Positions 23,499 through 34,954 of a stretch of 64,000 nucleotides of DNA are shown piece by piece (position 1 is the stretch's first letter; each line of letters opens with the position of its first letter). Under the pieces are notes generated by a model. That model worked only from the letters and a program-made list of their open reading frames with translations, searched no databases and was not told where the DNA came from. A program made the translations under genes and the position numbers. This DNA is from Asterella californica (lineage: Eukaryota; Streptophyta; Marchantiopsida; Marchantiales; Aytoniaceae), in assembly GCA_036924285.1 (NCBI GenBank), contig JAYKYS010000023.1, positions 310,001 through 374,000 of the forward strand. The letters are read 5' to 3'.

Positions 23499-26400
23499 AT
23501 GAGTTCTATGGGAGAACCGGTCGCAGCGAAGTCCGGACTTGGAGAAGGGCCCGCGGCTACAGAGCGCGGGCCGGGGGACTTCGTGGAAAACATTCCATCG
23601 GCCCGTGACCCGGAAAGTGGGAGCGTGAAACCCCAAGCAGAACGAGTGCCAACATCCAACAACAACGACGACGACCATGAATGTGCGGAAGTTCAGATTG
23701 TGACAGGAACGACACCCCCCGAAATGAAGCTGTCGTTCTACGGTCCCACGGGGCTCTTGCTCCCTCGAAAAGCCATCCTGAGCTATGGCACGGGCCACAT
23801 GCTCAACGATCTCACAGCCGCCTGCTGGTTCACGTACCTTCTCATCTTTCTCACTGACGTCGGCCTGTCACCCCAGTAAGTTTCGCTCCCTCCTCTCCTG
23901 CAAATTCCGGTAAACAGTCGGTTGATGGATGGATGCCTGTCAGCGCAGTCAGTGTCCTAATTATCTCCTCTCTGGACGATAATTAGTACGCGATCTGAAG
24001 TGTAGAATTCGGGTCCAAATTCGACTGAATTATGTGGATCATCCTCGCAGTAATCTCTGCTGTGAATTTTCATTTTACATGCCGTATGCATTACAGGTTC
24101 GGCTTTGGAAAGCCCAGCGGTCCTTGCATATTTCACTTTTATTTCCTCCATGAATTTCTTTTCTGCTTGGAAAGCTTGTTTCAACTATGATTTATCTGAG
24201 CACTACCTGCCTCTTACCCGGCAACGATTAGCGGAGCATGTTTGTAAATATGAATCCGGGATTCCAAAAAAGCCAAAACAGTTCTGAGAAATCCTAGAAC
24301 TGGAGACACATGGCTACTGTTATATGGTTATAGGCCTTACGATGAAATGTATATCGATTCGTTTGTAAGTTTCAGGACAGTGTGATCTCGTAGTATTGAC
24401 GGGATGAGTAGAATTTATCTTGTCGCGGCAGGCGGCTGAAGAAAATTGTCCTGTGATTGAACGTTTGGCAGGCAAGCGGCGACGGTGATGTTGTCGGGTC
24501 AGGTCGCAGATGGAATTGCGACCATTTTTGTAGGACAGCTGGTAAGTGGAAACCACATAAATGCTTGAATTAGTGAATAAGCTTGATGAAAGTTTGATTA
24601 AACTCCGTACAAGGGAATCGCTTACAGAATTCTTTCTTCCCGTTCTGAACTGTCTGAGCGGTTGATGTTGTGTAGACTTACATTCCTTTTTGTGGAGCCG
24701 ACAGATTGACAAATTCGGTCACTTCAAATTATGGCATGCTGGCGGATCGATCCTAGTGGCTTTATCTTTCTCTTCAGTTTTTGGAGGCTGTTTGCCCTGT
24801 GAGCTCTTGGGAACTAAATCCCTCTCTGCAATTACCATCGGATATAGTACCTTTGCTGCCATATTCAACCTCGGCTGGGCAGCAACTCAAGTCTCCCACA
24901 TGTAAGTGTCTACTAATGAGCACGCAACCACGTGAAATATGAACAGCAAGTAAATGAAATATCTGCCTATGGTTGTCCCAGTTGTTTCTCTATGCAAGTT
25001 TGCGCTTGCGGTCTCTATGCGGAATGTGCTTAATTAGAGCATACTGCGTAGAGCAAACGAAGAGCTGAACCCTTTCAGACCTTCTTACCTGACGGAAGGG
25101 AAATCCTCTCACTGACTCCTTGGAAAGTTGTTGGATATTTCACTTTATGAGAGAGAGAATTATAACTAAACACCAAATTAAAATGACCGGCTGACAGTCG
25201 CTGAGCCCGTCTCTCGTGTGGCTGAAGATGTAATTTACATCCTTGTAATCTCGCTGTTACGATTATGATATACAGGTCTCTAGTGAACTGCATCACATCC
25301 AATGCAACGAGTAGAGTATCTCTCAACAGCTGCAGAAATGCCTTCTCCATGGTAAATATCTCTGACTCAAGTATTTGTCAGCTTGTGAGCTTTCCTCCAT
25401 ACTTTCTGTAGGAAAATTAACTGTCTTTGGAGATGTCAAGTCAAACTTCTACTCCTCATTCCCTATAAAGCGTGTCAAGGAATGTGACAAACGTGGTTTC
25501 AAGCATTTGAGGTGCAAGAGTTGATATGGTTAGCTAAGATGTTTCCATGATCATGAGGAGAAATCCCCAGAGAACTGTAGGCTTCACGTATTTTACTCTC
25601 TGTAAGAATGCAGGGGCGTACAGTTCTCTTAAAACTCTTAACCCTAAACTCGCGAGCTTGTAGAAATTTTGGATTTTTATTTATCCGGAGAGACGATTAG
25701 AGTCCTGTTCCCTCAAGACCCTGGACGCTTCATCTTTAACTCAGGCAGTTAGTTGCGTTTACAGGTTGCCAACCTCTGCCTCTACGCGATTGCCTACGTG
25801 GTTTTTTGGATGTTTCCCGGGACTTCAGCCGAAGGAGTTCACACGCAGGTAGAGACAGAGAAATACGCTTTCAGCCTTAAGCTTGTAAATTTGCCCCTCC
25901 GGTGTATTCTTTCATGATACTGAGAAAGAACAGGTGATGCAAATCTGATTACGGGACAGAAAAATCTAAAGTAATGAGTGCCAGTCTGTGTAAGTTTTGT
26001 ACCTCTTTGAGATATTGTGCTTTGTCAGCTCAGTTCTGCTTATCCATCGAATTATGCATTTAGGCAAATGCTGAATTCGGCACTGTTCTCGTTATCTACC
26101 CCACCGTTTGATGCATTTATTGGTGCATTGATTCTCCTTTTTACCAGTTTCGCTGGATTGCGTGGACTGCAATCTTCACCGGAATCTGTTTTGTCCTCGT
26201 CTTCCTCTGGGGAGTCAAGGAGCCCAGGTGAGGCGCTTGAACGAGGTTGGGATAATCGACTTGCAGCTGTGTTAGATCATTAACTCTCTGCATTGCCCGC
26301 TGTTCTGACCATGACACTGGGATTTTGAGACGATGGTTTGGTTCATGTGCGAGTGTGACAGCCCGATGTCATGATCTGACAGTCGCTATCGACTCTCACT

Positions 26401-28980
26401 GTTATCTTAGCGAGCTGTTATGTCACCTCAGCTCATACGGAGAGGATTCATTGATTTGTTGCAAATGCAGAATTGTACATTTTGTTGTATTTGAAGTTCG
26501 AGAGAGGTAAAAGCTGAGATATGTAAGCAACCCTTCTTGACGGGTTCCATGTGTTGGATCAGCCTTTGAGGCGGTTGGCATTAGCGCGGAATATTGATAC
26601 ATGTATGCGACCGTTTGCAGTCAGCGTCAGAGTCTTGGAACTAACACTTCCATCGACTTGCAGGCTTTATCATCATTGTTCCCCATCAAAGAGCAGCTTT
26701 GCTAAGACATCAGTGACCACTTGGTTCAAGAAGATTTTGTATTATCAGGTGGCTGCAGTTTACACGCTTACCCGTCTTACCACAAACGTCTCCCAGGTTA
26801 GTATCCTCAGAAGCTAAATTTATGGAAGCTTAGAAAGTATCGGTGATTGATTGTGACTGGTTGTGTGTTTGTAAAGTTTCATTTATAAATTGAGGCTAAA
26901 AACTTTCAGAGAGTTGGCATCGCTTCATTGTGACCGAAATATGGGCCGGAAATTTTTGTGATTTGTTTTGAACCTGCCCTTGGAGTCTTGGGCAAGATCA
27001 AGATGATTTCAGTGTCAGGCGGCTTTTCTGAGACATATTTCAGGATTGCAGTGATTACGGCATTGTATCTAACTTGTGAGTTGGCATGAACAGGCACTTC
27101 TTTCGTTCTACCTCATTGATGATCTTGTGATGGGAGAATCTTCAAAAGCGGTGGTAAGTTGGCGGCAAGATTATAGAAGCAAAAGTCCTTCTTAAGTTCT
27201 TGTTTTTAGTGAATAGTATGTAAGGGAAAATTCATTCTAGAGCTTCATCAGCGGCAGGTGAAACACCAAAGTCGAAGTTCTACTGAGGGAGGAATCTAGT
27301 GCTGAATCTAATACTTCTGGAGATTTTTGCTGAACCCTGCAGGTTCCAGCCTTGATATACATCTGCAGTTTCTTGACATCCGTAGTGCTCCAGGTAAAGC
27401 TGTTTTCAATATGAGTTGAGGAAAACGGTGTCGATGCCTATTGCCTCATCAGGACGTAAAGTTTCAGTTTTAGTCTGTGGCAAGGTTCTCGCAAGGTTAA
27501 CCTGAATTCCCTTGTGCTCTTCTGTAAAATAGGAGTTACACTGGACTGGTCATCGCCTGAAAGGAGTTTACGCTCTCGGGGCCTGCCTCTGGATCTTCTC
27601 AGGAGCTGCTTTGTACCTTCTCCCAGCACAGTTCAGAGGAACCATGTATGGTTTGGCAGGTGTCATCGGGCTGGGAAATGCTTTGATGATGGTATGGATA
27701 CAGTACCAGGCCATAGACATTGTTCCAATTCGGTTTGAATGGATTGAATTCTTTGATATCGCCTCCTGTTAGTATGCTCTCGAATTGCAGAATATTGGAA
27801 TTTATTGTACCCTGCTACTGTGCATTGAAGTCTTCTCTAAAAGCTTGAACCAATTTTGCCACCAAAAGTTTTGGTGTAGTACCATTCGACAAGCTAAGTA
27901 TTGCTAAAGCATTTCAAGGAAGTTGCAAGATATCCATGTCTTAAGGGTATAATGGGTATGTGGTATGCCTTGCTTGGCATGTCCTATGAGTGAATCTCTG
28001 ACCATATTTTAACATAGTTTTGTGTGTGAATGTCGAAGCAGGTGACTGCAACGAGCATGCAGTGCGTACTCGTCGGACATGATCTGTCGGGAGTCGCCTT
28101 TGTGTATGGATCACTAAGTTTCATGGACAAGTTGACATGTGGGATCGCCTTGTATCTTATTGAAGGACTGAATGGTAAGGGATAGTTTCAAGCATCAGAA
28201 GCGACCTCTCGAGGTTCTTCGTATGCTACCCATCATGCTTTGTTGGTGAAATGTGTTTTGTCGCTCCAGAAACTTCTAGAGCGACAAAACACTACCGGTA
28301 GTGTGCATAACATACTTGCTTGGTTAACTAAACGTGCCAGCCTCCCTCATTGGTGACTAGGGAAACTTTGTTTCAGTATATGCTTCAAAGTCAAAGAACA
28401 GAAGCGTGTTTCAACTTAAAAATCTGTGCGCAAGTTAACGAGAATTTGTGGAACTAACCAACCGAAATAGACAGTTGCTGTGCTGAACCCTAACACTATA
28501 AACATGAAAACTGGTGGCGCAGGTGAAACTCGGTCCTGCCGAAGGAACAGTGGAGATTTGGGCGGGTGTGCCGCATCAACTATCAGAACAGCACTGGGAC
28601 TAGTTCCTAGTACCTGTGCACTCTTGGCTGCGCTGATCACTTTGTCGATGAACTTGAAAGAATCTGACGCTGAAGCCTCGGTGTTAAGCAAACCCTTGTT
28701 AAACGAACATGCAACTGGAGACGATCAAGGGGAAGCAAGCGCTCTCAAGAAGAACGGATATACATCTGAAGCTGAGAGCGCGAGGAGTAACGCTAGAGCT
28801 ATCGTGGGTAGAAGAGGCAGAAACTACGAAGCGGTCAGCGAGTCAGATGAAGTGGACCAGGACTTAGAGAAGAACCAGAGGGAAAACAGTCCTATACTGA
28901 CTTTCTGGAGAATGCTAGAATATGCAATGGTGGGTAGGTGGGGATCCATACGGAGGCCTATGACAACATGGTTAGAATGA
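23499..28980 (+). CDS. MFSD12-like major facilitator transporter, 12 exons
   Basis: Joined exons 23499-23875, 24472-24541, 24705-24901, 25276-25351, 25765-25848, 26148-26227, 26664-26796, 27094-27153, 27343-27393, 27533-27691, 28042-28174 and 28475-28980 have GT/AG borders and consistent phases, giving 641 residues. The core carries family blocks: YGTGHMLNDLTAACWFTYLL, SGQVADGIAT..VGQLIDKFG (MFS loop motif), GWAATQVSHMSLV, VTTWFKKILYYQVAAVYTLTR and AFVYGSLSFMDKL. Animal MFSD12 is a multi-pass protein of lysosomes and melanosomes linked to cysteine import; by analogy this could act in the vacuolar or endosomal membrane. It is longer than the roughly 480-residue human protein, with about 90 hydrophilic residues before the first helix and about 110 after the last. 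The start is the first ATG of the frame; a second ATG lies three codons on. The substrate is not readable from sequence. Confidence 0.88.
28253..28302. repeat. Hairpin plus perfect palindrome in transporter intron 11
   Basis: GTGTTTTGTCGCTC (28253-28266) and GAGCGACAAAACAC (28279-28292) form a perfect 14-bp stem with a 12-base loop. It is followed, with overlap, by the 14-bp palindrome CACTACCGGTAGTG (28289-28302). It lies in the intron between exons 11 and 12. It may be a small transposon footprint. Confidence 0.75.
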
Positions 28981-30890
28981 AGAAGCATCAGAAGCTGCAC
29001 CATACACTTCAGCGGTGGTACAATTTCAGTACCGACAAAAGTTTTCATCATCACTGTTGACATCTCGTCGACACTGTAGGATACGCAGCAGCACAACTGT
29101 CTGTCATTATGCTCCCGCTATGGTCGAAGAGATCATCACCACCTGTTATACTGAGATGGTGGCCTTGCACAGAGTCCCTATCTCGATACGATGAAATCAG
29201 CAGCCACATGAAAACCACACACCTGGACGACTGCAGCAGCTGATGAAGACAAGAGCAATGGTGCTACCCGAGGTGTAACCAAAAGAGAGATGAAAAAGGA
29301 GACCTCGCAGAACAAACAGAAAGAAATAGGGAAAGAGCAAGCCAAGTCGTCAAGTCAACTTTGAACATTCGACACCTTGCAAGGAGGGAGGGACAGGAAA
29401 CACATGACTAACGTATCCAAAGATTTACGGCGTTTTGGAAGAAACGTGCTGTTTTTCCTATCCTATTCCAGTGTATTACTGTACATGTGTACAATATCAG
29501 TCGTTTGAAGGAAATCATTCTTTTCTACAGGCATAATCATCCACAGTCGATCAGTTTGATCCGCTTGGTCCAGATTTCAACCCAAATGTGTTGAATGATC
29601 GTGGATCTCCCTCTAATGCACCTGTGTATGCGCAAGGGCCAAGAAGTTCTCACACAGCAAACACTCACCCATCTCGCTTCCTAATATTCCTCACTCCGAA
29701 TGTAACACGACAGGAAACGGCGAAAGGAGAAAAACTCGAATCCACCCAGATAGAGCCTTCCTGCCGAAATTGCACAAAAGTCGATTGCGAATCATGAAAT
29801 CGAACGTACTGCTCCTTCTCGGTGAGGTCCACGTTTGCTGACAGAAGCACATTCAAACTCACTTACCACCGCAGCTACAGATCTTACAGCGTGCTGTTGC
29901 TGTGCATATGAAATGGCACGCCCCAAGATAGAAGAAACTTCTTGCTAATCATGCACTGGATCGACGCGGCGACCTTTCCACTAGTTGGCCCTTCAGTATC
30001 ATAGTTTCGGACGGATGGACTCGTGGTGAAAACCGGAAAACGATAGGAAGTAGCGAGATCGGATGAGTCGTAGTGGAAACCGGAAAAGATATAGGAAGGG
30101 GATAGATTCAGATCGCTAAGGTCTCGAATAGAGACGTACGCATTGTTGAAATCTGAAGGTGAAAGGAAGATGTGGACGAAGGTATTTTGGAAATCACATG
30201 AGAAAAAGGAATAGCGGGAACGGACGGATGGAATCGTTGTGAAAACCGGAAATAGGAAAAAGGAAGATAGATCTGGTAAAATAGTTAAATGCATAGTTAG
30301 CATAACTACTTGTTTTCACATTTCATAAGAATCAAAACGTTCGCAGGAAGTTCGAAGGAAGTGGTATCTAGGGAGGTCTTCGCTATAAACTTATTAGTTG
30401 TAACATAGCCTATCATAATCATCCTGGTTATACTTAAATCAGTTAACTTGAGTTTTGGAAGAAACAAAAATGTCAAGAATTTCATTAAACTCCAGTCGAA
30501 GAGAAGAAAAGTTCTGGATTTTGTATATGAGGAAGTGTTAGATGTTGTGTGGTTTTTGTGGATAAAGGTGTTTTGCTTTATGTATTTAGGTGCTTGATGT
30601 AACGTTTAGTCTTTCAGTTTTGGTATGAGATCAAATGAGACACTACGTGAGTTATGTTTGTTGATATAGTCCCAAACTCTAGTAGATCGATGACTAATGT
30701 TAATTGGAGTGGTTAGGGTAGTTACGTGCACTTAAGTAGAGAGATAACTCACCATTAAGATTTCTTTTGTACTCACCTCCACTAAAAATACATGAAAAGG
30801 TGAAGCCTCTCTCATCTCATTCCTATTTTATTTTCTTGTCACTCGCTCTCTGTTCTTAGAATGTCTTCTAGAAGTATCGATCTTTTTACA
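28981..30890. other. Transporter 3' flank and left flank of copia element
   Basis: The first several hundred bases are probably the 3' UTR. From about 30.0 to 30.3 kb, GGACGGATGG..T..TGTGAAAACCGGAAA-type blocks repeat (about 30008, 30070 degenerate, 30217). Related diverged blocks recur at about 34148 and 34278 beyond the copia element. The stretch 30543-30890 (TGTTAGATG...TTTTTACA) has LTR-like TG..CA ends directly before a primer-binding site, and may be the 5' LTR. Confidence 0.4.
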
Positions 30891-33800
30891 TGATATCAGA
30901 GCAGTAAAGAGCGTGTGTCTCTTGCTGATGAGCAAGATGGAGTTTGTGCATGAAGAAGTACAGGAGAGAGCAACTGGAGATGTGTTTGATGTTGAGCACT
31001 ATCCTGTTGATGCGTTCAAGTGAAGCGAAATCATTTCTTTCATCATCATAAACTTTGACGTAATTTCGGAGACCTAGACGATTTTTTTCATTAAAATTTG
31101 TTGACCAGCCTTTTTAAGGCTGTTTTATTCATGAGATGTGAATTGTGTACTCGGCCAAGTTTCAATCAATTTGGAGCTTTCCAACAACAGATTTTCAATC
31201 GGATCTTTTTCAATCAAAATGAAAGTTTTAGGACTTGGGTCCAAAAGAAATACTGGTCCGATTGTGAAATTTCAAGATATCGCACGTCCATTGCTAATCT
31301 CATTTGGTCCAATTTCGACCTTTCTTGGTCAATTCTTTCGACGTTCTCGTCATTTTTTGTACACTTATAGTTCGTGGACAGGTTCTTTCTTCATTCTCGC
31401 TGCAGAAAGAGTGCGCAGAGTTGCCCTTGTTGTGACTTGTGAAAAACTCTTGATCGCGAGGTGTGGGCGGATGAGTTTCGTGGAGTATCTATGACGTTTT
31501 TTGCATACAAAACGGTGCAATTCTTGATCAGTTCTTGCAACGGAGTCTGTGTCTTTGATCACTGGAGAGAAGCTCGACAAGAACAACTACGAAGCGTAGA
31601 AGTTTCAGATGATGACTTCCTGCATGGGCAAGATCTATGAGATCTTATCACTGAGGAGAGAAAGCGCATGATGTATCCATTTCTGATGTGAAATTCAAGA
31701 AGTGGAAGAAGCGATCGTACCAAGCGATTCATTACATCGCATTGACAGTCTCAATATTTATGATCGATCACATCCAATATTGTGATATGCCCAAGAAAGC
31801 TTGGGATGCACTCGCACGTCTGTTTCAGTCGGGAACAGAGGCACAGAAGCAACAGTTCAACATTGTGAATAAGGGATTAATGCTGCATCAACGACTATGT
31901 GAACCATGTTAAGCAGCTTGCAGATCAATTATCTTCTGTCAAAGTCGAGATTGATCTCACCATCTTGATCGACGTCACATTGCAAAGACTTCCTTTTAAG
32001 TACAAGCAGTTCATTTACTTCAATTTTGATCAAAGAACTTTTTTTGCGGTTTGATGAACGTGTTCCTATGATGTTGGGAGAATAGGTGCGCCTACTGAGG
32101 AGTATTACTTCAACATGTCAGCAAGAATCTGTTTATTTTGCATGTTATGGAGGATCTCGAGGTAGGGATCATGAAAAAAGTGCTAGATGTGGATGGAGTC
32201 GCGAACAGCAACAGCATCAAAATCAGCAATAGACTGGTTCTTCCAACAATCAGAGACGTGTGCATGGTTCTTGCAACTACTGCAAGATGCAAGACCACAA
32301 CGCAAATCAATGTTACACGCGATAAAACAACCAAAAATACTACGACAACAACTCTCAGCAAGATAACAACAACCAGCAATGCTATGTAGTAACTGAGCAA
32401 GTCTATTCGAAACAGTTGTTGATTACAACACATCAGAGTTATGCGACTTTCGAGTCACAGATTAACTGGATGATCGACTCCGACGCCACCAGTCACATGA
32501 GATATCATCGGGAGTGGTTCAGTTCACTCCAGCCTGTGAAGACTCCTCAGTTTATGCTGATAGACGATAACACCAAGCACCAGATCCAACACAAGAGTAA
32601 CATCCCACTTGACATTTCTGCTTCAACGTTTATCGATATACGGAATGTCTTGCATGTATCCATATTGACTAGAAACTTGCTATATGTAGGACAGTTGATA
32701 GACTAAGGTCTGCAAGAGCGCTTCAATAAATAAGGATACTTTATTGAATATTCTAATAGCATTATCATAGATCGAGATAGCAAGAGTGGTAAGTTGTTTA
32801 AACTAGATGTCTCTACGCCTAAGTTACAAGCTGCCATGTATGGACAGAGTGGTCCAATAGTGTTGGATATTGACATCTGACACAAGCGAATGGACATATG
32901 AACTTCTAGAGGTTGAAAAGCCTCCCGAGTTCTGACCTGGTTACAGGTCTGTCCAAATTTGAATCCAGTGAGCCCATTGAAGTCTATGCAGCATGTTAGT
33001 TCGGCAAGCAAGATAGACATCCCTTTAAGAGATTAGGTAGAAGAGCGAACAAGCTTCTGAGCTTGTTCACACTGATGTATGGACTACTTCTCAGCCAAGT
33101 ATGATCGGTTTCCAATATTTTGTGTCGTTCGCTAATGATCATTTGCATCATACTTGAATCTATTTGTTGAGAAACAAGTCCTCTACCGAAGTACTGTCAA
33201 CATACTAGACTTTCTGCAAATTGGTGGAGAAATAGTTTGGAGAATCTATTCTCTGTCTGAGATCTGATGGAGGAGGCGAGTTTCTTTCTAGAGAGTTCAA
33301 TGCATATCTGCGTGAGCATGGCATCCGACGTCAGAAGACTTGCAGTTATAGTCTGTAGCAGAACGGGGTTACAAAGCGCAAGAATCGACACATAATAGAA
33401 GCTGCTCGTGCAATATTGAATGAGAAGATCATATCTAGACCTTACTGACCAGATGACATTGGATGCGATTGTAAGACGCACTATTTTAGAAGTGTGTGAG
33501 GTGTTATCATATGGTGTTCTCATGTTAGAGGGTGGGTTGGAAGGATCATGTGCGTAATTGCGTGCCATGTCATCTTCCTAACATCAACAGTTCTGTGGAT
33601 CCAAACTTGGTGATTGTACGTGTAGACTTGAGGTGTATGTTATATAGATCTGCTAGTGGAGCGACCACTATATAATTATGTGTGGATAGTTGTTCAAGAG
33701 AATTGCACATGTATGTTTGGCACCACCTCTCACCATAGGTCCGCAAGGGCGGTGGATATGTCCTTGTTATAGTTAGCGAGCTAGCTCATTCGATATGGAT

Positions 33801-33943
33801 ATGGATTGCAGACAGACGACTAACGGTCGAATGACGTAGCACTTGATCTCCTGATCTTCGCACCGAAAAAGATACATATCACGTAGTTGAATCATATGAC
33901 TATCTGAAGTTTTAAGGATCAAGGCGTCAGCTAGGGGAGCAAT
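30891..33943 (+). mobile_element. Broken Ty1/copia retrotransposon (internal region)
   Basis: Starts with TGATATCAGAGCAG (30891-30904), close to the copia primer-binding site TGGTATCAGAGC. In order: a gag region (about 31.58-32.06 kb, PKKAWDALARLFQSGTEAQ); a CCHC knuckle, CNYCKMQDHNANQC (32272-32313); an aspartic protease start, WMIDSDATSHM (about 32469), where the usual DSGAS is DSDAT; and integrase pieces HTDVW (33068), YFVSFANDH and LRSDGGGEF (33256). The QQNGVTKRKN block has Lys where the catalytic Glu normally sits. Stops and frameshifts interrupt every region, and reverse transcriptase and RNase H are missing. It is a dead, internally deleted copy. A polypurine-like GCTAGGGGAGCAAT precedes the LTR-like edge at 33944. 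Confidence 0.8.
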
Positions 33944-34046
33944 TGTGGTATACTTGTGTATGTGTATGACACTTTGTGCTTGTTATGTGTATGTGGTTTG
34001 TAGTTTAGACATCGATGTATGTTGTGTAACGATGTGTATGTGCACG
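33926..34046 (+). repeat. LTR-edge fragment, copy 1
   Basis: CGTCAGCTAG..., a polypurine-like run, then TGTGGTATACTTGTGTATGT and about 85 further bases. The same block recurs at 39953-40072 in the same orientation. TG at the start after a purine run fits the 5' edge of a 3' LTR. Homology to copy 2 ends near 34046. Confidence 0.6.
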
Positions 34047-34138
34047 ACACATTAGAATAACTATACGTCAGTTTGGAAATAGGAAAAGATGAGGAGGATT
34101 TTTATCGTGTAGCAGATGGTTAAGTGACGGAGAACAAG

Positions 34139-34400
34139 AACGAGATGTATGGAGCGGCTGTGAAAATCAAAGAAGAATAGTGTTAGATCTAGATAAATCG
34201 CTAACGCATAGCCAGATAAACGCAATGCATGTAGTTACATTGCAAGCATAGCTACTTATTTGTCGTGTAGTGAAATAGACGGATGGGATCATTATGAAAA
34301 TCGAAAAGAGAAAAGAAGATGACAGATCAAGATAAATCGTTAACGTTAAACCCCACGGTTCCATTGCAAGCCTTGTTGTGTTGTAAGCTATTTTGTTTGT
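34139..34400. repeat. Diverged repeats related to those left of the copia element
   Basis: Two blocks (about 34148 and 34278) share G..TGTGAAAATC.AAAGA..A, AGATC.AGATAAATCG.TAACG and a GCATAGCTACTTATTTG-type motif. Similar motifs occur at 30.0-30.3 kb, including GCATAACTACTTGTTT. The copia remains therefore lie between copies of an older repeat family. Confidence 0.4.
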
Positions 34401-34890
34401 GGACAATGTGCACTATCTGCAGCTAGAATGCAAGTAGGACCTTTAAGTAACTACCCCTAGGTTAAGCTGGACTATTGGTTAACATCCCCTAGGTTAAACT
34501 GGGACTTTGGACAAGTTAAGCCGTTGCTTGAAAGAGGAAAAAGTATGACCTGCAAAATATACAAACACCACGTTGTAGTGCTCGTCGAGCTGAGCGCCAT
34601 GGCATGTCCGGATTTGAGAAACTAGTCAGCGATGAAACAAATCTGTCAGTTGTAATTTGTAAAAACGTGTTTTAGAGAATTGTGTAATAAGTGACAAGGA
34701 GATCAGATTGTAGATATTGAAGTTAGGAGGCGTAGCTTATAGTACAACCTACTCGTAGGAATTTGTACTAGCCAAAAATCTGCAGTGGCGAAGATATGCA
34801 TAGTAGAATTAATGAACGACATTTAAACTTACACAAGCAAAAGCCTTAAACCTTTATTGTGTTTTTCTTATAAAACAACTTAAGTGGATT

Positions 34891-34954
34891 GTTGGTTCGT
34901 AGAGAACTCTTGAGACTTAGCCTGAGAAGGCAAAGGTCCAAGGTTCAAACCAAC
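34891..34954 (+). repeat. tRNA-like (SINE-type) sequence
   Basis: GTTGGTT (34891-34897) and AACCAAC (34948-34954) can pair like an acceptor stem. A good Pol III B-box, GGTTCAAACC (34942-34951), lies at the 3' side. The A-box side is poor and the cloverleaf is not complete. It is probably a fragment of a tRNA-derived SINE rather than a working tRNA. Confidence 0.3.
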
